This document shows positions 8,596 through 16,442 of a stretch of DNA of 64,000 bases, in pieces. This DNA comes from Humibacter ginsenosidimutans (lineage in GTDB: Bacteria > Actinomycetota > Actinomycetes > Actinomycetales > Microbacteriaceae). The translations under genes and the position numbers were made by a program. Under the pieces are notes generated by a model, which did no database searches, was not told the origin of the DNA, and worked only from the letters and a program-made list of their open reading frames with translations. How positions within the stretch are numbered: the stretch's first letter is position 1; each line of letters starts with the position of its first letter. The stretch lies in the NCBI RefSeq assembly GCF_007859675.1, contig NZ_CP042305.1, forward strand, positions 3,100,001 through 3,164,000. Reading direction: 5' to 3'.

Positions 8596-8877
8596 CTACC
8601 TCACACGCCGGGCGTGCGGATAGTCGAGTGAGCCAGTCAGCCCCCAACTCGGTTCTTCCTTGCTCGGCGGCGCGAAAACGACCGGCACGGGCTCATCCGG
8701 GTGCGGGTAGATAGTCGGTCCGCCGTACCCGTCTTCACGCTGGGTGTGGAGCTCGACGCCCCGTCCAGGCCGAAAAACGACGTCCCTGACGTTCAGAGTC
8801 TCGTGACCAGCGGGCCCCTTGTGTTGGATCTTGAAGCCCGGCCGGATCTCAGCGAGCGGGTAGGGAGTGGTCTTCAC
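8596..8877 (-). CDS. Small phage protein of unknown function
   Basis: 93 residues, beginning VKTTPYPLAEIRPGFKIQHK with a GTG start. It is rich in Pro, Gly and charged residues (RPGRGVELHTQREDGYGG, VPVVFAPPSKEEP), suggesting a small beta-barrel. It lies in the late operon between a 47-residue ORF and the scaffold. I do not recognise the family. Confidence 0.6.
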   Translation of the reverse strand: MKTTPYPLAEIRPGFKIQHKGPAGHETLNVRDVVFRPGRGVELHTQREDGYGGPTIYPHPDEPVPVVFAPPSKEEPSWGLTGSLDYPHARRVR

Positions 8878-8915
8878 TTTCGCCGCGCGCGTCGCACGTG
8901 CCGAGTCAGCGTGGC

Positions 8916-9059
8916 TCAGCCGTGCTCGACGGCGCTCGGGTGTGCGCCGATACCGAACTTCTCCGCGAACCGGTCGAGGCTCTCTTTCTTGGCGTGCGGG
9001 AACTTGGACTTCAGCGCCTCATGGTCGAGGGGAATCCACCCGTGCTTCCAGTGGTACAA
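8916..9059 (-). CDS. 47-residue phage protein with TTG start
   Basis: This short gene starts at a TTG codon that follows AGAAGGAGACGATC, a near-perfect ribosome site at ideal spacing, and reads LYHWKHGWIPLDHEALKSKF before ending AEKFGIGAHPSAVEHG. The KHGWIPLDH motif recurs in small proteins of actinobacteriophages next to MuF and scaffold genes (from memory). The function is unknown. Confidence 0.65.
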   Translation of the reverse strand: MYHWKHGWIPLDHEALKSKFPHAKKESLDRFAEKFGIGAHPSAVEHG

Positions 9060-9071
9060 GATCGTCTCCTT

Positions 9072-9332
9072 CTACTTGCGCTTCGCGCCCGGCGTCGGCA
9101 CGGGGCCCTTGTGCGGTGTGCCAGGCCAGAAACCCAGGGCCGCGTGAAACCAGTCGGCGGTGACCTGGTTCACGTACGACGCGGGCAGGTACTTCAGCAG
9201 GTGCGCGCGGAGTGTGCGGAACGGTGTCGGCGAGGTCGCCCACTTCGCACGACCAGCACCGACCGTCCAGTACGCCTTCAGCCGGGCCGTGTCGCCGATG
9301 TCCTTCGGGGTGACTTCGCGGCCTGCGACCAT
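9072..9332 (-). CDS. Small phage protein of unknown function
   Basis: 86 residues from the ATG at 9332 (MVAGREVTPKDIGDTARLKA), behind a GGAGGTG ribosome site. The open frame continues 20 codons upstream, but that part is only the read-through of a tRNA-like element (it gives GRRFESCRLS, the usual false peptide of a tRNA), so it is excluded. The body has an Arg/Lys/Trp-rich middle (LKAYWTVGAGRAKWATSPTP) and a Pro-rich basic tail (PGTPHKGPVPTPGAKRK). It lies in the capsid part of the late operon; function unknown. Confidence 0.65.
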   Translation of the reverse strand: MVAGREVTPKDIGDTARLKAYWTVGAGRAKWATSPTPFRTLRAHLLKYLPASYVNQVTADWFHAALGFWPGTPHKGPVPTPGAKRK

Positions 9333-9354
9333 GACGCACCTCCGTGGAGTGAAG

Positions 9355-9426
9355 GGAGCGGAGAGGCGGCAGGATTCGAACCTGCGACCCAAGGCTCTGA
9401 CCTCTGAGCTACGCCTCGCCCGCTCC
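9355..9426 (-). tRNA. tRNA-like element lacking an anticodon arm
   Basis: On the minus strand 9418-9362 folds as acceptor CGAGGCG/CGCCTCT (6 of 7 pairs), the TA linker, a D arm GCTC-AGAGGTCA-GAGC with the conserved GG, and a perfect T arm GCAGG-TTCGAAT-CCTGC. Only eight bases (CTTGGGTC) separate the D and T arms, so the anticodon stem-loop is absent. Flanking GGAGCGG (9426-9420) and CCGCTCC (9361-9355) extend the acceptor stem by seven perfect pairs. No CCA is encoded. It cannot decode a codon as it stands; it may be a deleted phage tRNA or an RNase P/Z processing signal between capsid genes. Confidence 0.6.
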
Positions 9427-9593
9427 GTACCCGTTGTCGTCTTCTCGGGTGGGCTGACCCTCAGTGCTGCGCTCCCCAGCGCTGGACGTGTGTTCGCCGT
9501 CGCCGCGCAGATACGCCTACCCGCCGAAAGGAACCGGGATCATGGGACGTTCTTCGCGAGGATCGGATGCCGCGTTGACGCGGCGACGGCAAG

Positions 9594-9833
9594 TCAGGGC
9601 AGCACGACGTCCACACGCATGCGCCGCAGTGCCACGCGCGCGAACTCGGCCACGGCGCGCGCATCCGGGCCGACGACGGTCATGTGATGCTCGAGACGTA
9701 TCGGGAGCTCGCCAGGCCCCGAGACGATGCCGCCACGTGCGCGCTTCGGGCACGACTCTTCGCACGCCGGGTTCGCGATCGCATCGGCCAGCGCATCGGC
9801 CAGCATGACGCCGCAGTTCGGGCAAGCCTTCAT
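9594..9833 (-). CDS. Small zinc-ribbon-like phage protein
   Basis: 79 residues from an ATG behind AGGAGGTAG. The N-terminus carries CPNCG and, after an Ala/Asp-rich helix, CEESCPK, a four-cysteine pattern that could bind zinc. The C-terminal half (HMTVVGPDARAVAEFARVAL) looks like a strand-helix element. It lies two bases from the MuF gene stop, so it is translationally linked. Function unknown. Confidence 0.65.
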   Translation of the reverse strand: MKACPNCGVMLADALADAIANPACEESCPKRARGGIVSGPGELPIRLEHHMTVVGPDARAVAEFARVALRRMRVDVVLP

Positions 9834-9835
9834 GA

Positions 9836-11005
9836 CTACCTCCTGGGTGGGAACTTGATGGTGGCGTTCGCGAGGTCGACCTGCTCGCGCCTGGTCTGCC
9901 GTGCGAGGCCCGTCTGTGCGAGGAATTCCCGCAAGCGCCGCTGCGCCTCCCGGATGTCCGTCTTCGCCAGGGCGCGCGTGTCGGCGTCGGCGGCGTACTC
10001 GTACTGTCGCTTCGCCTGACGGATGTTCCGCTCGAGTGCCCGCTGCCGCTGCGTGTTCTTGTACGCGACCGCGTGCTCGTCCGTCCACGGCTGGCGTGGC
10101 GGCAGCTTCGTGATGCCGGGGAAGTACGGCACGAGCGTGTGCCTGCAGTTCGGGTGGAACAGGCCGGCCGCGGTCGCTTCGGCGATCGTGCCGTCGACGT
10201 GCACACCCGGCTCCGGCGGCGTCAGGCCGTCGGTGAGGATGCTGTGCTGCCACGGGAAGCAGAGCGGGCACGGATGCCCGTCGGATGGGACGGAGAAGTA
10301 CTTGATGCCGACGGCGCGCATGACCTGCAGGTGCGAGTCGTTGAACGCCCGCGCCGAGCTCGTACGGACCGCCATCTCCGTGTACGCCGACATCGACCAG
10401 TTCCGGCCGCCTTTGTCGGTGAACCCGGTGATGCCCTGCGATGTGAACACGCGCCACGCCATCGCCTGCGCTTGAGCTGGGGTCACGTCGTTGTCGAGGA
10501 CCTGGCGGATGCCGCCGTGCGGTGCGATCGCCTTGTAGATGTCATCCGGGAGGCGGGTAAGCCGGAACCGGACATCCTGCAGCGACGACACGATGTCGTG
10601 CTCGATGGCCTGCGCTGCCCGTTCGCCGTGCGGCATCGACAGGTCGAATGGCTCATCCGGTGAGGCGAGTGCGCGGCCGGCCGCGACGGTGGGGGGACCG
10701 CCGCGACCTGCGCGCGCACCCACGGTATCGAGAGCCTGCGACACTGCCTTGCGTCCGGCACGGTCACCCTCCGCTGCTGCGGTGGTCACCATGAGGCGTG
10801 CGACCTGGTCGTAGCCGGCGAGTCCGGGAAGGATGCGTGCGATTAGGCGTCGCAGCAGCGACACGGCCTGCGCTTGCCCGATCAGTGTCGCCGGTGTGCG
10901 CCGGATGATGCTTGTCGCGCCGGCGAGGATGTTCTGCTCGGCAAGGATGTACGCCGCGGCGACCTGTGCTGCGAGCTGGTCACTCGTCGGTGGGGTTGTC
11001 GCCAT
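9836..11005 (-). CDS. MuF-type minor capsid protein (phage minor capsid protein 2-like)
   Basis: This 389-residue protein has the layout of minor capsid proteins injected or bound near the portal: a helical N-terminal half, then a MuF-like domain with GGRNWSMSAYTEMAVRTSSA, CPLC (246-249) and the diagnostic HPNCRH (284-289). The C-terminal 90 residues are a basic coiled coil (RALERNIRQAKRQYEYAADA). The start overlaps the portal gene by 26 bases, the usual portal-MuF order. The CPLC and HPNCRH residues could ligate zinc (inference). Confidence 0.88.
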   Translation of the reverse strand: MATTPPTSDQLAAQVAAAYILAEQNILAGATSIIRRTPATLIGQAQAVSLLRRLIARILPGLAGYDQVARLMVTTAAAEGDRAGRKAVSQALDTVGARAGRGGPPTVAAGRALASPDEPFDLSMPHGERAAQAIEHDIVSSLQDVRFRLTRLPDDIYKAIAPHGGIRQVLDNDVTPAQAQAMAWRVFTSQGITGFTDKGGRNWSMSAYTEMAVRTSSARAFNDSHLQVMRAVGIKYFSVPSDGHPCPLCFPWQHSILTDGLTPPEPGVHVDGTIAEATAAGLFHPNCRHTLVPYFPGITKLPPRQPWTDEHAVAYKNTQRQRALERNIRQAKRQYEYAADADTRALAKTDIREAQRRLREFLAQTGLARQTRREQVDLANATIKFPPRR

Positions 11006-12701
11006 CCTGCTCGCCGTTCATGTCTGTGCTGCCCGAGAACGGGGGGACCATCGGCGACACCATCGACGCTTCCTCCGCCTGGATCGCGGCAGCTTCGACG
11101 TTGACCTCGTCGTCTTCCCAGTCCGGGTGCACCATGCGAACCCGCGTCTTGATCGACGCCGCACGGGCAGCGTCGAGGACCTGCACGGTCTGCGCGTTCT
11201 TCAACGGGTCCACCTGCGACACCTCAGCGAACTCAATGTCAGGCAGTTCATCGAACCAGCCGCCGCCTTGACCGGGGAACACGATGCCGTCGATCGCCAA
11301 CGCGACCTGTGCGAGCTTCGCGAGTGCCGGCTTCGCGTACAGGGCCTTCTTGTCGCGGGTACGTTCCGAGTCGGAAAGGTCCGCGGTCACCTCGGTGGCG
11401 GTGCGCTGCCCGGCACGCGTCTGCTGCAGGCCGAGGTGCACGGGGGAGTAGCCGGTCGCGGTCGCGAGCTCACGCTTGAGTCCGTCGATCGCTTCGAGGT
11501 GCTCCTGGACGCGGATGTCGAACTGGCTGATCGTCATCGACTGCGCCACCGTGTCGGACGGGCCGCCGAGCGCGTTCACGCCGACGTACACCTGCCGGTT
11601 CATGTCGAACGATGCGCCGCCGCCCGGCTGACCGCTCGTCTCCAGGAACGACTCCGGCACAGTGATGCGGCCAGCACCGTTGTCGATGTCGCGCATCAGC
11701 GACGAGTAGACCTGGTCGATCTTGTCGAAGATGTCCTCGTTGCCGGCGAAGTCGGAGCGGCCGAGGTTCGCGATCGGCCCGTACTTGCGCCAGTCCCGTG
11801 CGGGCAGCATGTTCGGCATGTACACGACGGCGAGCTTGTTGACGCCGGTCGCGACTGTCACGGCTGCGCTGTCGTCGTCGATGGTGGCGTTCATCGTGGG
11901 TGCGGTGTCGTCGGTGAGCGGGCCGAGGTCGCTGAGCTCCACGTCGGGCACCAGGTTCAGGTAGTGCTCCGTCTCCGGCAGTGTCCCCATCGGGACGATG
12001 TTGCCGAGGTTGTTCGGTCCACCCTGGTGCAACTCGTACGTGATCACGCCCGGCTTGTGGATCTCGAGCAGCCGGTACACGGTCGACGCGTTCTCCGTCT
12101 GGTACTCGGTCCACAGCGTGCAGCCGACGAGCTTCCCGTACCGGAACTCGGGGATCGCGCAGTCAGCAGCGAACGCCTGGAACCAGACGTGATCCTCGAG
12201 GTCGGCATCCCACACGACCGAGAAGTACGTGCCGCCGAGTGAGGCGGCGAACTCGCCACCCTTCAGCATCTCGGCGTGCGCGTCGTCGGAGCCCATGATG
12301 AGGTCGAGACGGTCCTGACCCGGGTGCGACGGTGCGGGTGCGTTCGTGTCGTCGTCGCCGGCAGCTTCCGCAGCATCAGGCTTCGCGTACCGGATCTTCG
12401 GGGCCTCAGCGAACAGCAGGTCAGCGCTGAGCTGGGCGAGATCCGCGGGCACCGGAAGGTGCATCTTCATGCGGTGCTCGTCGGGTTCCTGCGGCTGACC
12501 CCACCAGAACTTCGACAGGGTGCCGATGACGCCGCCACGGTACGGGATGCCCGCACGAATGTGCGTGGTCGGGCCGATCTTGCCCTGGTAGATCTCCGCG
12601 AGCGTGGCCGTGTCACCGCAATACCAGGCGTCGTGCTCCGTGAACCGGGCGAACGCGATGTCGAACGGCTGCGGGGGAAAAACGTCAGAGGCTGCGGCCA
12701 C
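10980..12701 (-). CDS. Phage portal protein
   Basis: This 573-residue subunit forms the dodecameric ring at the capsid vertex through which DNA is packaged. The SPP1 gp6-like pattern is seen in EVTADLSDSERTRDKKALYA, preceded by ATGYSPVHLGLQQTRAGQRT, and in an acidic C-terminal tail (EDDEVNVEAAAIQAEEASMV). The GTG start is behind AGGAGG at seven bases. It lies between the terminase large subunit and the MuF gene, the canonical packaging order. Confidence 0.93.
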   Translation of the reverse strand: MAAASDVFPPQPFDIAFARFTEHDAWYCGDTATLAEIYQGKIGPTTHIRAGIPYRGGVIGTLSKFWWGQPQEPDEHRMKMHLPVPADLAQLSADLLFAEAPKIRYAKPDAAEAAGDDDTNAPAPSHPGQDRLDLIMGSDDAHAEMLKGGEFAASLGGTYFSVVWDADLEDHVWFQAFAADCAIPEFRYGKLVGCTLWTEYQTENASTVYRLLEIHKPGVITYELHQGGPNNLGNIVPMGTLPETEHYLNLVPDVELSDLGPLTDDTAPTMNATIDDDSAAVTVATGVNKLAVVYMPNMLPARDWRKYGPIANLGRSDFAGNEDIFDKIDQVYSSLMRDIDNGAGRITVPESFLETSGQPGGGASFDMNRQVYVGVNALGGPSDTVAQSMTISQFDIRVQEHLEAIDGLKRELATATGYSPVHLGLQQTRAGQRTATEVTADLSDSERTRDKKALYAKPALAKLAQVALAIDGIVFPGQGGGWFDELPDIEFAEVSQVDPLKNAQTVQVLDAARAASIKTRVRMVHPDWEDDEVNVEAAAIQAEEASMVSPMVPPFSGSTDMNGEQDGDNPTDE

Positions 12702-12716
12702 GGTCGTGCCTCCTTG

Positions 12717-14006
12717 CTATGCGGCGAGCTTCACGTGCTGACGCCAGATGTTCTCGGTGGTCTTGATCGCGTAACGCAGCGCGTCCTGTGAGTGGTCGTT
12801 CTTCTTCACTGGCTTGTCTTCGCCGACCTCGGCCGCTTTCGCGTCCCACACGTACTCGGTGACTTCCTTGATCCAGCCCGTGCACCGGTCAGTGACGAGC
12901 AGGTGCCCGGACTGCAGCAGGGACGCGACAGTGCGGATGCCATCGAGCACGTCGTTGTCGGCCTGCGTGGAGATGAGCCCGTCTTGCTGCAGCTGGACTC
13001 GGAACGACGCAGCGGACGGGTCGAGGATGATCCAGTCAGGCTGCAGCCTTGGTTGGTTCGGTGGCAGGTGTGGTTGTGCGAGCCATTCGCGGATGCCGCG
13101 GGATAGTTCCGCGTCGGTGAGCTTCTGCCGTTCCGTCTTCGACTCATACCGCCATTCGTCGATGGCGTACAGCTTCGGGTGATGTCGGCCGAAGTGGTCG
13201 GTGTGCAGCGCGATGCCGAGGAGGATCGCCGCGGTCGGGTTCGTGGTGCCGTAGTCGATGCCGACCGCGATGAGGCGCCACATCGTGGGCAGCTCGTCCC
13301 ACCGGATCTGATGCTTCTTCGGGTCCCACATGTCGAAGATGGCGCCCTCAGCGTTCGTCCACTTCCCGAGGATGAACCGGTCGAAGAAGATGCCGGTGAA
13401 CGCGGCCTTCATGTCGCGCACGTACTCGTCCGTGAGCGAAGGATTGTCGTCCATCGTGAACTGGAACACGACCATGTTCTTCGCGGCAGCGTCCAGGATG
13501 TACTGCACCCGCAACCAGTGATTGAACGAGCCCGGATTCGTCGTGGCCAGCAGCCTCGAGTGCGGTGTGCGCAGTCGCGTGAGGAGCATCTCCCAGAACC
13601 CGACTGGCAGCAGTGTCGCCTCATCCACGTACGCGAGCTCGATCGTCGCGCCGCGGATCTTCTCCTCAGAGCGCGCGTCGTTCGCGCCGACCAGGTGCAC
13701 TTCGCGGCCGAGGATCGTCGCTGTCGTCGAACCTCGCGTGTGCACCGTCTGCGCAGCGAGTTCACCGAACAGGTTCGGATCCTGCAACGGTTCGATGATG
13801 TTGCGTTCGATCGTCTGCAACGTCTTCCCGACGATGACGATCAGGCCGGCACCGCGGGCCTCCCGCACGGCGATGAGCCACGCGAACAGGGACGCGATCG
13901 TCTTGCCGCCGGACACCGCGCCGACCCAGAGCGCTATCTTCGCAACCTTCGATCGGACGATCGACCAGATCTGCTTCGGAGAAAGCGACGGGTCACTCGA
14001 CGGCAT
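12717..14006 (-). CDS. terL: Terminase large subunit
   Basis: This is the 429-residue packaging motor and nuclease (PBSX-like family). The ATPase has Walker A GAVSGGKT (29-36), Walker B IELAYVDEA (122-130) and coupling motif LATTNPGS (153-160). The RNase H-like nuclease starts at GIDYGTTNP (249-257, first Asp 251), has LDPSAASF further on, and ends with NDHSQDALRYAI, giving the expected acidic triad. It overlaps the small subunit gene by 14 bases and precedes the portal gene. Confidence 0.96.
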   Translation of the reverse strand: MPSSDPSLSPKQIWSIVRSKVAKIALWVGAVSGGKTIASLFAWLIAVREARGAGLIVIVGKTLQTIERNIIEPLQDPNLFGELAAQTVHTRGSTTATILGREVHLVGANDARSEEKIRGATIELAYVDEATLLPVGFWEMLLTRLRTPHSRLLATTNPGSFNHWLRVQYILDAAAKNMVVFQFTMDDNPSLTDEYVRDMKAAFTGIFFDRFILGKWTNAEGAIFDMWDPKKHQIRWDELPTMWRLIAVGIDYGTTNPTAAILLGIALHTDHFGRHHPKLYAIDEWRYESKTERQKLTDAELSRGIREWLAQPHLPPNQPRLQPDWIILDPSAASFRVQLQQDGLISTQADNDVLDGIRTVASLLQSGHLLVTDRCTGWIKEVTEYVWDAKAAEVGEDKPVKKNDHSQDALRYAIKTTENIWRQHVKLAA

Positions 14007-14496
14007 CAGGCGCCTCGTACGTGGCAGCGGCAGCAGCGAAACCGGCAGCGAGCGAGTCGAGCAGAGAATGCGCGGACGCCACCGTCGACGTGTCCTTCTC
14101 GAGCGCCTTCGTCAATTTGTCGAACGCGATCGCACCGATCGTCTGAGCCTCGCGCCGCGCTGAGATTGGAGCCTCAGCGAGCTCATGCTCCGCGAACGTG
14201 TTGTCCTTGCCGCCGAAGCTATACACCAGATACGGCCCATCGAGTGCGTCGAGGGCCTTGTCCGCGTTGGCGGTCATCTTTCGCGCGAGCCGAGTACGTG
14301 CCGCAGCCAGGTCGAATGCATGCGCATCATTCGCCCGCTGGACCTGAGTGCGGTCGAATGTGTGCCCTTCGCGTTTCCCCCAACGAGAGACTGTCGCCGG
14401 ATCGACGTTCAACTCACGCGCGATCGCGTTGCAGCCAAGGCCTTGGTCGAACAACTCCTGCGCGCGTTTCTCGTTCAATGTTGCGCGTGCGGCCAT
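13993..14496 (-). CDS. terS: Terminase small subunit
   Basis: This is the DNA-recognition component of the packaging terminase, with an N-terminal helix-turn-helix (RAQELFDQGLGCNAIARELN, then VDPATVSRWGKREGH) and a helical C-terminal part with Ala-rich oligomerisation helices. I chose ATG 14496 because GAGGTG lies six bases before it; an in-frame GTG at 14520 would add eight residues. It lies immediately upstream of and overlapping terL. Confidence 0.85.
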   Translation of the reverse strand: MAARATLNEKRAQELFDQGLGCNAIARELNVDPATVSRWGKREGHTFDRTQVQRANDAHAFDLAAARTRLARKMTANADKALDALDGPYLVYSFGGKDNTFAEHELAEAPISARREAQTIGAIAFDKLTKALEKDTSTVASAHSLLDSLAAGFAAAAATYEAPDAVE

Positions 14497-14531
14497 GTTC
14501 ATCACCTCAGTGCGCGTCACCTGGACGCGGG

Positions 14532-14627
14532 TCAGTGGTTGCCGTGGCGCCTTTCACAGTCGCGGGCGAGTGATGGGACGACGAATGCTTGGTTGCAGGT
14601 TGCGCAGCGGTACGGGTCAGTCGTCAT
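14532..14627 (-). CDS. 31-residue zinc-finger-like phage protein
   Basis: A short gene whose ATG lies inside the stop region of the upstream gene (ATGACGACTGA), so it is translationally coupled. It reads MTTDPYRCATCNQAFVVPSL and ends CERRHGNH, a spacing close to a C2H2 zinc finger (CATC, then H and H). Probably a DNA- or protein-binding knuckle; not certain to be expressed. Confidence 0.5.
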   Translation of the reverse strand: MTTDPYRCATCNQAFVVPSLARDCERRHGNH

Positions 14628-14877
14628 CGTCTGTCAGGGTGTCGCAACGTTCCTGCTCGAGCGCTATATCGAGGAGGCCCCGGGTCATCACCCAGGACTG
14701 TCCGGTCTTCACGAGCACGCCGACCATGGTCTGGCCATTCTGCTCGAGCTCAGTGGTCAGCTTGTGGGTGAGGAGGACGAACGACTCGACGTAGGCGCCG
14801 GGCTCCATGGTCTCGACGTACGCGGCGATCGCTGCTTCGAGAGTCTGCTTCGCTGCGAGAGCTTCGTCGTCGTCCAC
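14617..14877 (-). CDS. Small acidic phage protein of unknown function
   Basis: 86 residues, starting at GTG behind AAGGAGGTGCC. It is helical and acidic (MDDDEALAAKQTLEAAIAAY, ending CDTLTDDDD), with a middle beta-like stretch (QTMVGVLVKTGQSWVMTRG). It is the first gene of the late transcript after the hairpin at 14895-14936. I do not recognise the family. Confidence 0.65.
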   Translation of the reverse strand: MDDDEALAAKQTLEAAIAAYVETMEPGAYVESFVLLTHKLTTELEQNGQTMVGVLVKTGQSWVMTRGLLDIALEQERCDTLTDDDD

Positions 14878-14894
14878 GGCACCTCCTTGGGCAT

Positions 14895-14936
14895 GAGAAA
14901 CGCCCCAGTGCTTCCACCAGGGCGTTCGGCCTTCTC
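14895..14936 (-). terminator. Hairpin between the small-gene operon and the late operon
   Basis: Arms AACGCCC and GGGCGTT pair perfectly, extended by GAGA/TCTC outside. On the minus strand the stem is followed by TTTCTC, a short T-rich tail. It separates the HTH gene from the packaging genes, so it may be a terminator or attenuator for late transcription. Confidence 0.5.
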
Positions 14937-14960
14937 AGGCCACGTTCTCATCTTGAGGGT

Positions 14961-14978
14961 GACACATGCGACACATGC
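14961..14978. repeat. Two tandem 9-bp repeats (GACACATGC)
   Basis: GACACATGC is repeated exactly at 14961-14969 and 14970-14978, seven bases past the stop of the HTH gene and before the late operon hairpin. A tandem 9-mer at such a boundary could be an operator for the neighbouring HTH protein; this is inference. Confidence 0.4.
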
Positions 14979-14984
14979 AAGCGG

Positions 14985-15185
14985 TCATGCGGCGTGTCGC
15001 CCGGGGTGTTGTCGGTAGGCGGTCTTGGCGGATTCGACGCGGAGGACGTCGCTGCTGCGAACACGGGTTGTTCCGTCATCAGCTTCGATGGTGTCGATCT
15101 CGCCGGCCGCCGCCCAGCGTTGAATGGTGCGCTTCGAGCGACCGGTGAGCTTCGCCGCCTGCGCGTATGTGAGCCATGGCTTCAC
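14985..15185 (-). CDS. Small helix-turn-helix protein (AlpA/excisionase-like)
   Basis: 66 residues from a GTG behind GGAGGAGG. The sequence MKPWLTYAQAAKLTGRSKRT followed by IQRWAAAGEIDTIEADDG is the short winged-helix fold of AlpA, excisionase and MerR-like phage regulators: Ala-Ala-x-Leu-x-Gly helix, then Arg/Trp recognition helix. It lies at the boundary of early and late genes next to a tandem repeat and could regulate late genes or take part in DNA packaging recognition. Confidence 0.7.
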   Translation of the reverse strand: MKPWLTYAQAAKLTGRSKRTIQRWAAAGEIDTIEADDGTTRVRSSDVLRVESAKTAYRQHPGRHAA

Positions 15186-15331
15186 GAATCCTCCTCCCCG
15201 TCGGCGGGAAGCAGCTCGGGGTGTGCTTCCGCGATGTGCGCCGTGAACAGTGCCAGTCCATCGCCGTGACGGTACTGGATGCCGATGACCTGGCCGCAGT
15301 GCGTGCACGTACACTCGAGGCCCGTGCTCAT
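15182..15331 (-). CDS. 49-residue Cys/His zinc-finger-like phage protein
   Basis: It reads MSTGLECTCTHCGQVIGIQY and continues to HIAEAHPELLPADGEEDS. The CxC-x2-C cluster and downstream H-x4-H form a plausible zinc site. It overlaps both neighbours by four bases (ATGA upstream, GTGA downstream), so it belongs to a translationally coupled chain of small genes. Confidence 0.55.
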   Translation of the reverse strand: MSTGLECTCTHCGQVIGIQYRHGDGLALFTAHIAEAHPELLPADGEEDS

Positions 15332-15675
15332 GGTGTGTTCCCTTCCCCAACCGACACCGCGAAGGCTTCCGTCGCTGCGAGAATGGCCGCCTCCATCGCA
15401 CCCATCGCGTCGAGTACGTCGGCATGCTTTTCGGTCGCGATCATGTGTGGCGGAATATCCACGTCGCCGTCTCGCACGAACGCGGTCAGATCGCTGCTGT
15501 ACAGGACGCGCCCGGAATGGTGCTCGTTGTCATCCCAGACCGTCACGTCAACCGGTTTCACGTGGTAGTCGCCGCGCTTTGTCGAGAGCACGTGGAACAG
15601 CCCCGTGACGCGGCCGTTCTCCACACCGATGATGCGTTGGAATTGGCTCATGTCGTAGGCGTGCGGTTCAGGCAT
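15328..15675 (-). CDS. Small phage protein of unknown function
   Basis: 115 residues from ATG 15675 (MPEPHAYDMSQFQRIIGVEN) behind AAGGGAGTGAGC. A beta-rich N-terminal half (GRVTGLFHVLSTKRGDYHVK, PVDVTVWDDNEHHSGRVLYS) is followed by an Ala-rich helix. Four-base overlap with the downstream gene. Not recognised. Confidence 0.6.
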   Translation of the reverse strand: MPEPHAYDMSQFQRIIGVENGRVTGLFHVLSTKRGDYHVKPVDVTVWDDNEHHSGRVLYSSDLTAFVRDGDVDIPPHMIATEKHADVLDAMGAMEAAILAATEAFAVSVGEGNTP

Positions 15676-16054
15676 GCTCACTCCCTTCCCGGATGTTTGC
15701 AGCACGCGCACGAAGCCAGTCCATGAATGGCCCCTGCAACTCCCACGCCTCGCCGATATGTGTCCAGTGCACGCCGTCACGTGAGGTCGCCTGATCGAAC
15801 TCGTCGGGGCCGATCTCTCGCTCGAAGTACGCGGCGGCTTCGTCGAGGGTGTCGGCACGAACCCGAGCATCATGAGCGGCAAGCCAACGCCGGAACGCAC
15901 CTTCGGAAGCCATCTGGTGCTCGAATGCTTCCACGCTCTGCCGTGAGAGCCACGCGGCAAGTCCCTCACCGTCGCCTCGCGGCACCATGACGGATACGGG
16001 CATGCGGTAGTCGCGGATCACGTCATCATCGGTCGGCGTGTATTCGTCGCTCAT
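15668..16054 (-). CDS. Small phage protein of unknown function
   Basis: 128 residues from ATG 16054. An N-terminal segment (DDDVIRDYRMPVSVMVPRGD) leads into a helical body rich in Trp, Ala and Glu (GEGLAAWLSRQSVEAFEHQM, AYFEREIGPDEFDQATSRDG). It overlaps both neighbouring genes. Function unknown. Confidence 0.6.
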   Translation of the reverse strand: MSDEYTPTDDDVIRDYRMPVSVMVPRGDGEGLAAWLSRQSVEAFEHQMASEGAFRRWLAAHDARVRADTLDEAAAYFEREIGPDEFDQATSRDGVHWTHIGEAWELQGPFMDWLRARAANIREGSEHA

Positions 16055-16269
16055 CGTGTCGCCTCCGCTGCCTGATCGTCTGCCGCTTTCGCTGCCTTGC
16101 AGTCGGCGCACGTGACCGTCTGCCAGTTCGTTGAGACACCCGCATTGTGACGGCGCCCGCAATACGCGAGCCCGAACCTGTTCACACCGCAGATCCGTTG
16201 CGAGTTCGGCGTCGACACAGGCGGAACCTTGAAGCTGTCCCGCCACTGCTTGATCGGACCTTCGCTCAT
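16051..16269 (-). CDS. Small four-cysteine phage protein
   Basis: 72 residues from ATG 16269. It contains RICGVNRFGLAYCGRRHNAG and VTCADCKAAKAADDQ, giving C-x9-C...C-x2-C, a plausible zinc ribbon. It overlaps the genes on both sides by four bases. Function unknown. Confidence 0.58.
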   Translation of the reverse strand: MSEGPIKQWRDSFKVPPVSTPNSQRICGVNRFGLAYCGRRHNAGVSTNWQTVTCADCKAAKAADDQAAEATR

Positions 16270-16442
16270 GAGTCGACCTCCGCTGCCACCATCGCTTGCG
16301 CGACGGCCCACGCCTCTTCGGCGTCGAGAGCGACGCCCTGAGGCGCGTATAGCCATACCGTGCCGTCCGACTCTCGGCGCACGATCCTGACCGTCTGATC
16401 GAGCACGCCCGTCCTCACGATGCGAGTGACCTGCTCACCCAT
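16266..16442 (-). CDS. 58-residue phage protein of unknown function
   Basis: From ATG 16442, MGEQVTRIVRTGVLDQTVRI followed by VRRESDGTVWLYAPQGVALD and a C-terminal helix (EEAWAVAQAMVAAEVDS): two beta strands and a helix. It is translationally coupled to both neighbours. Not recognised. Confidence 0.55.
   Translation of the reverse strand: MGEQVTRIVRTGVLDQTVRIVRRESDGTVWLYAPQGVALDAEEAWAVAQAMVAAEVDS

Noticed and set aside
9333..9392. Upstream extension of the 86-residue phage gene reading GRRFESCRLS
   Set aside because: It is the translation of the tRNA-like element; a good ribosome site and ATG lie at 9332.
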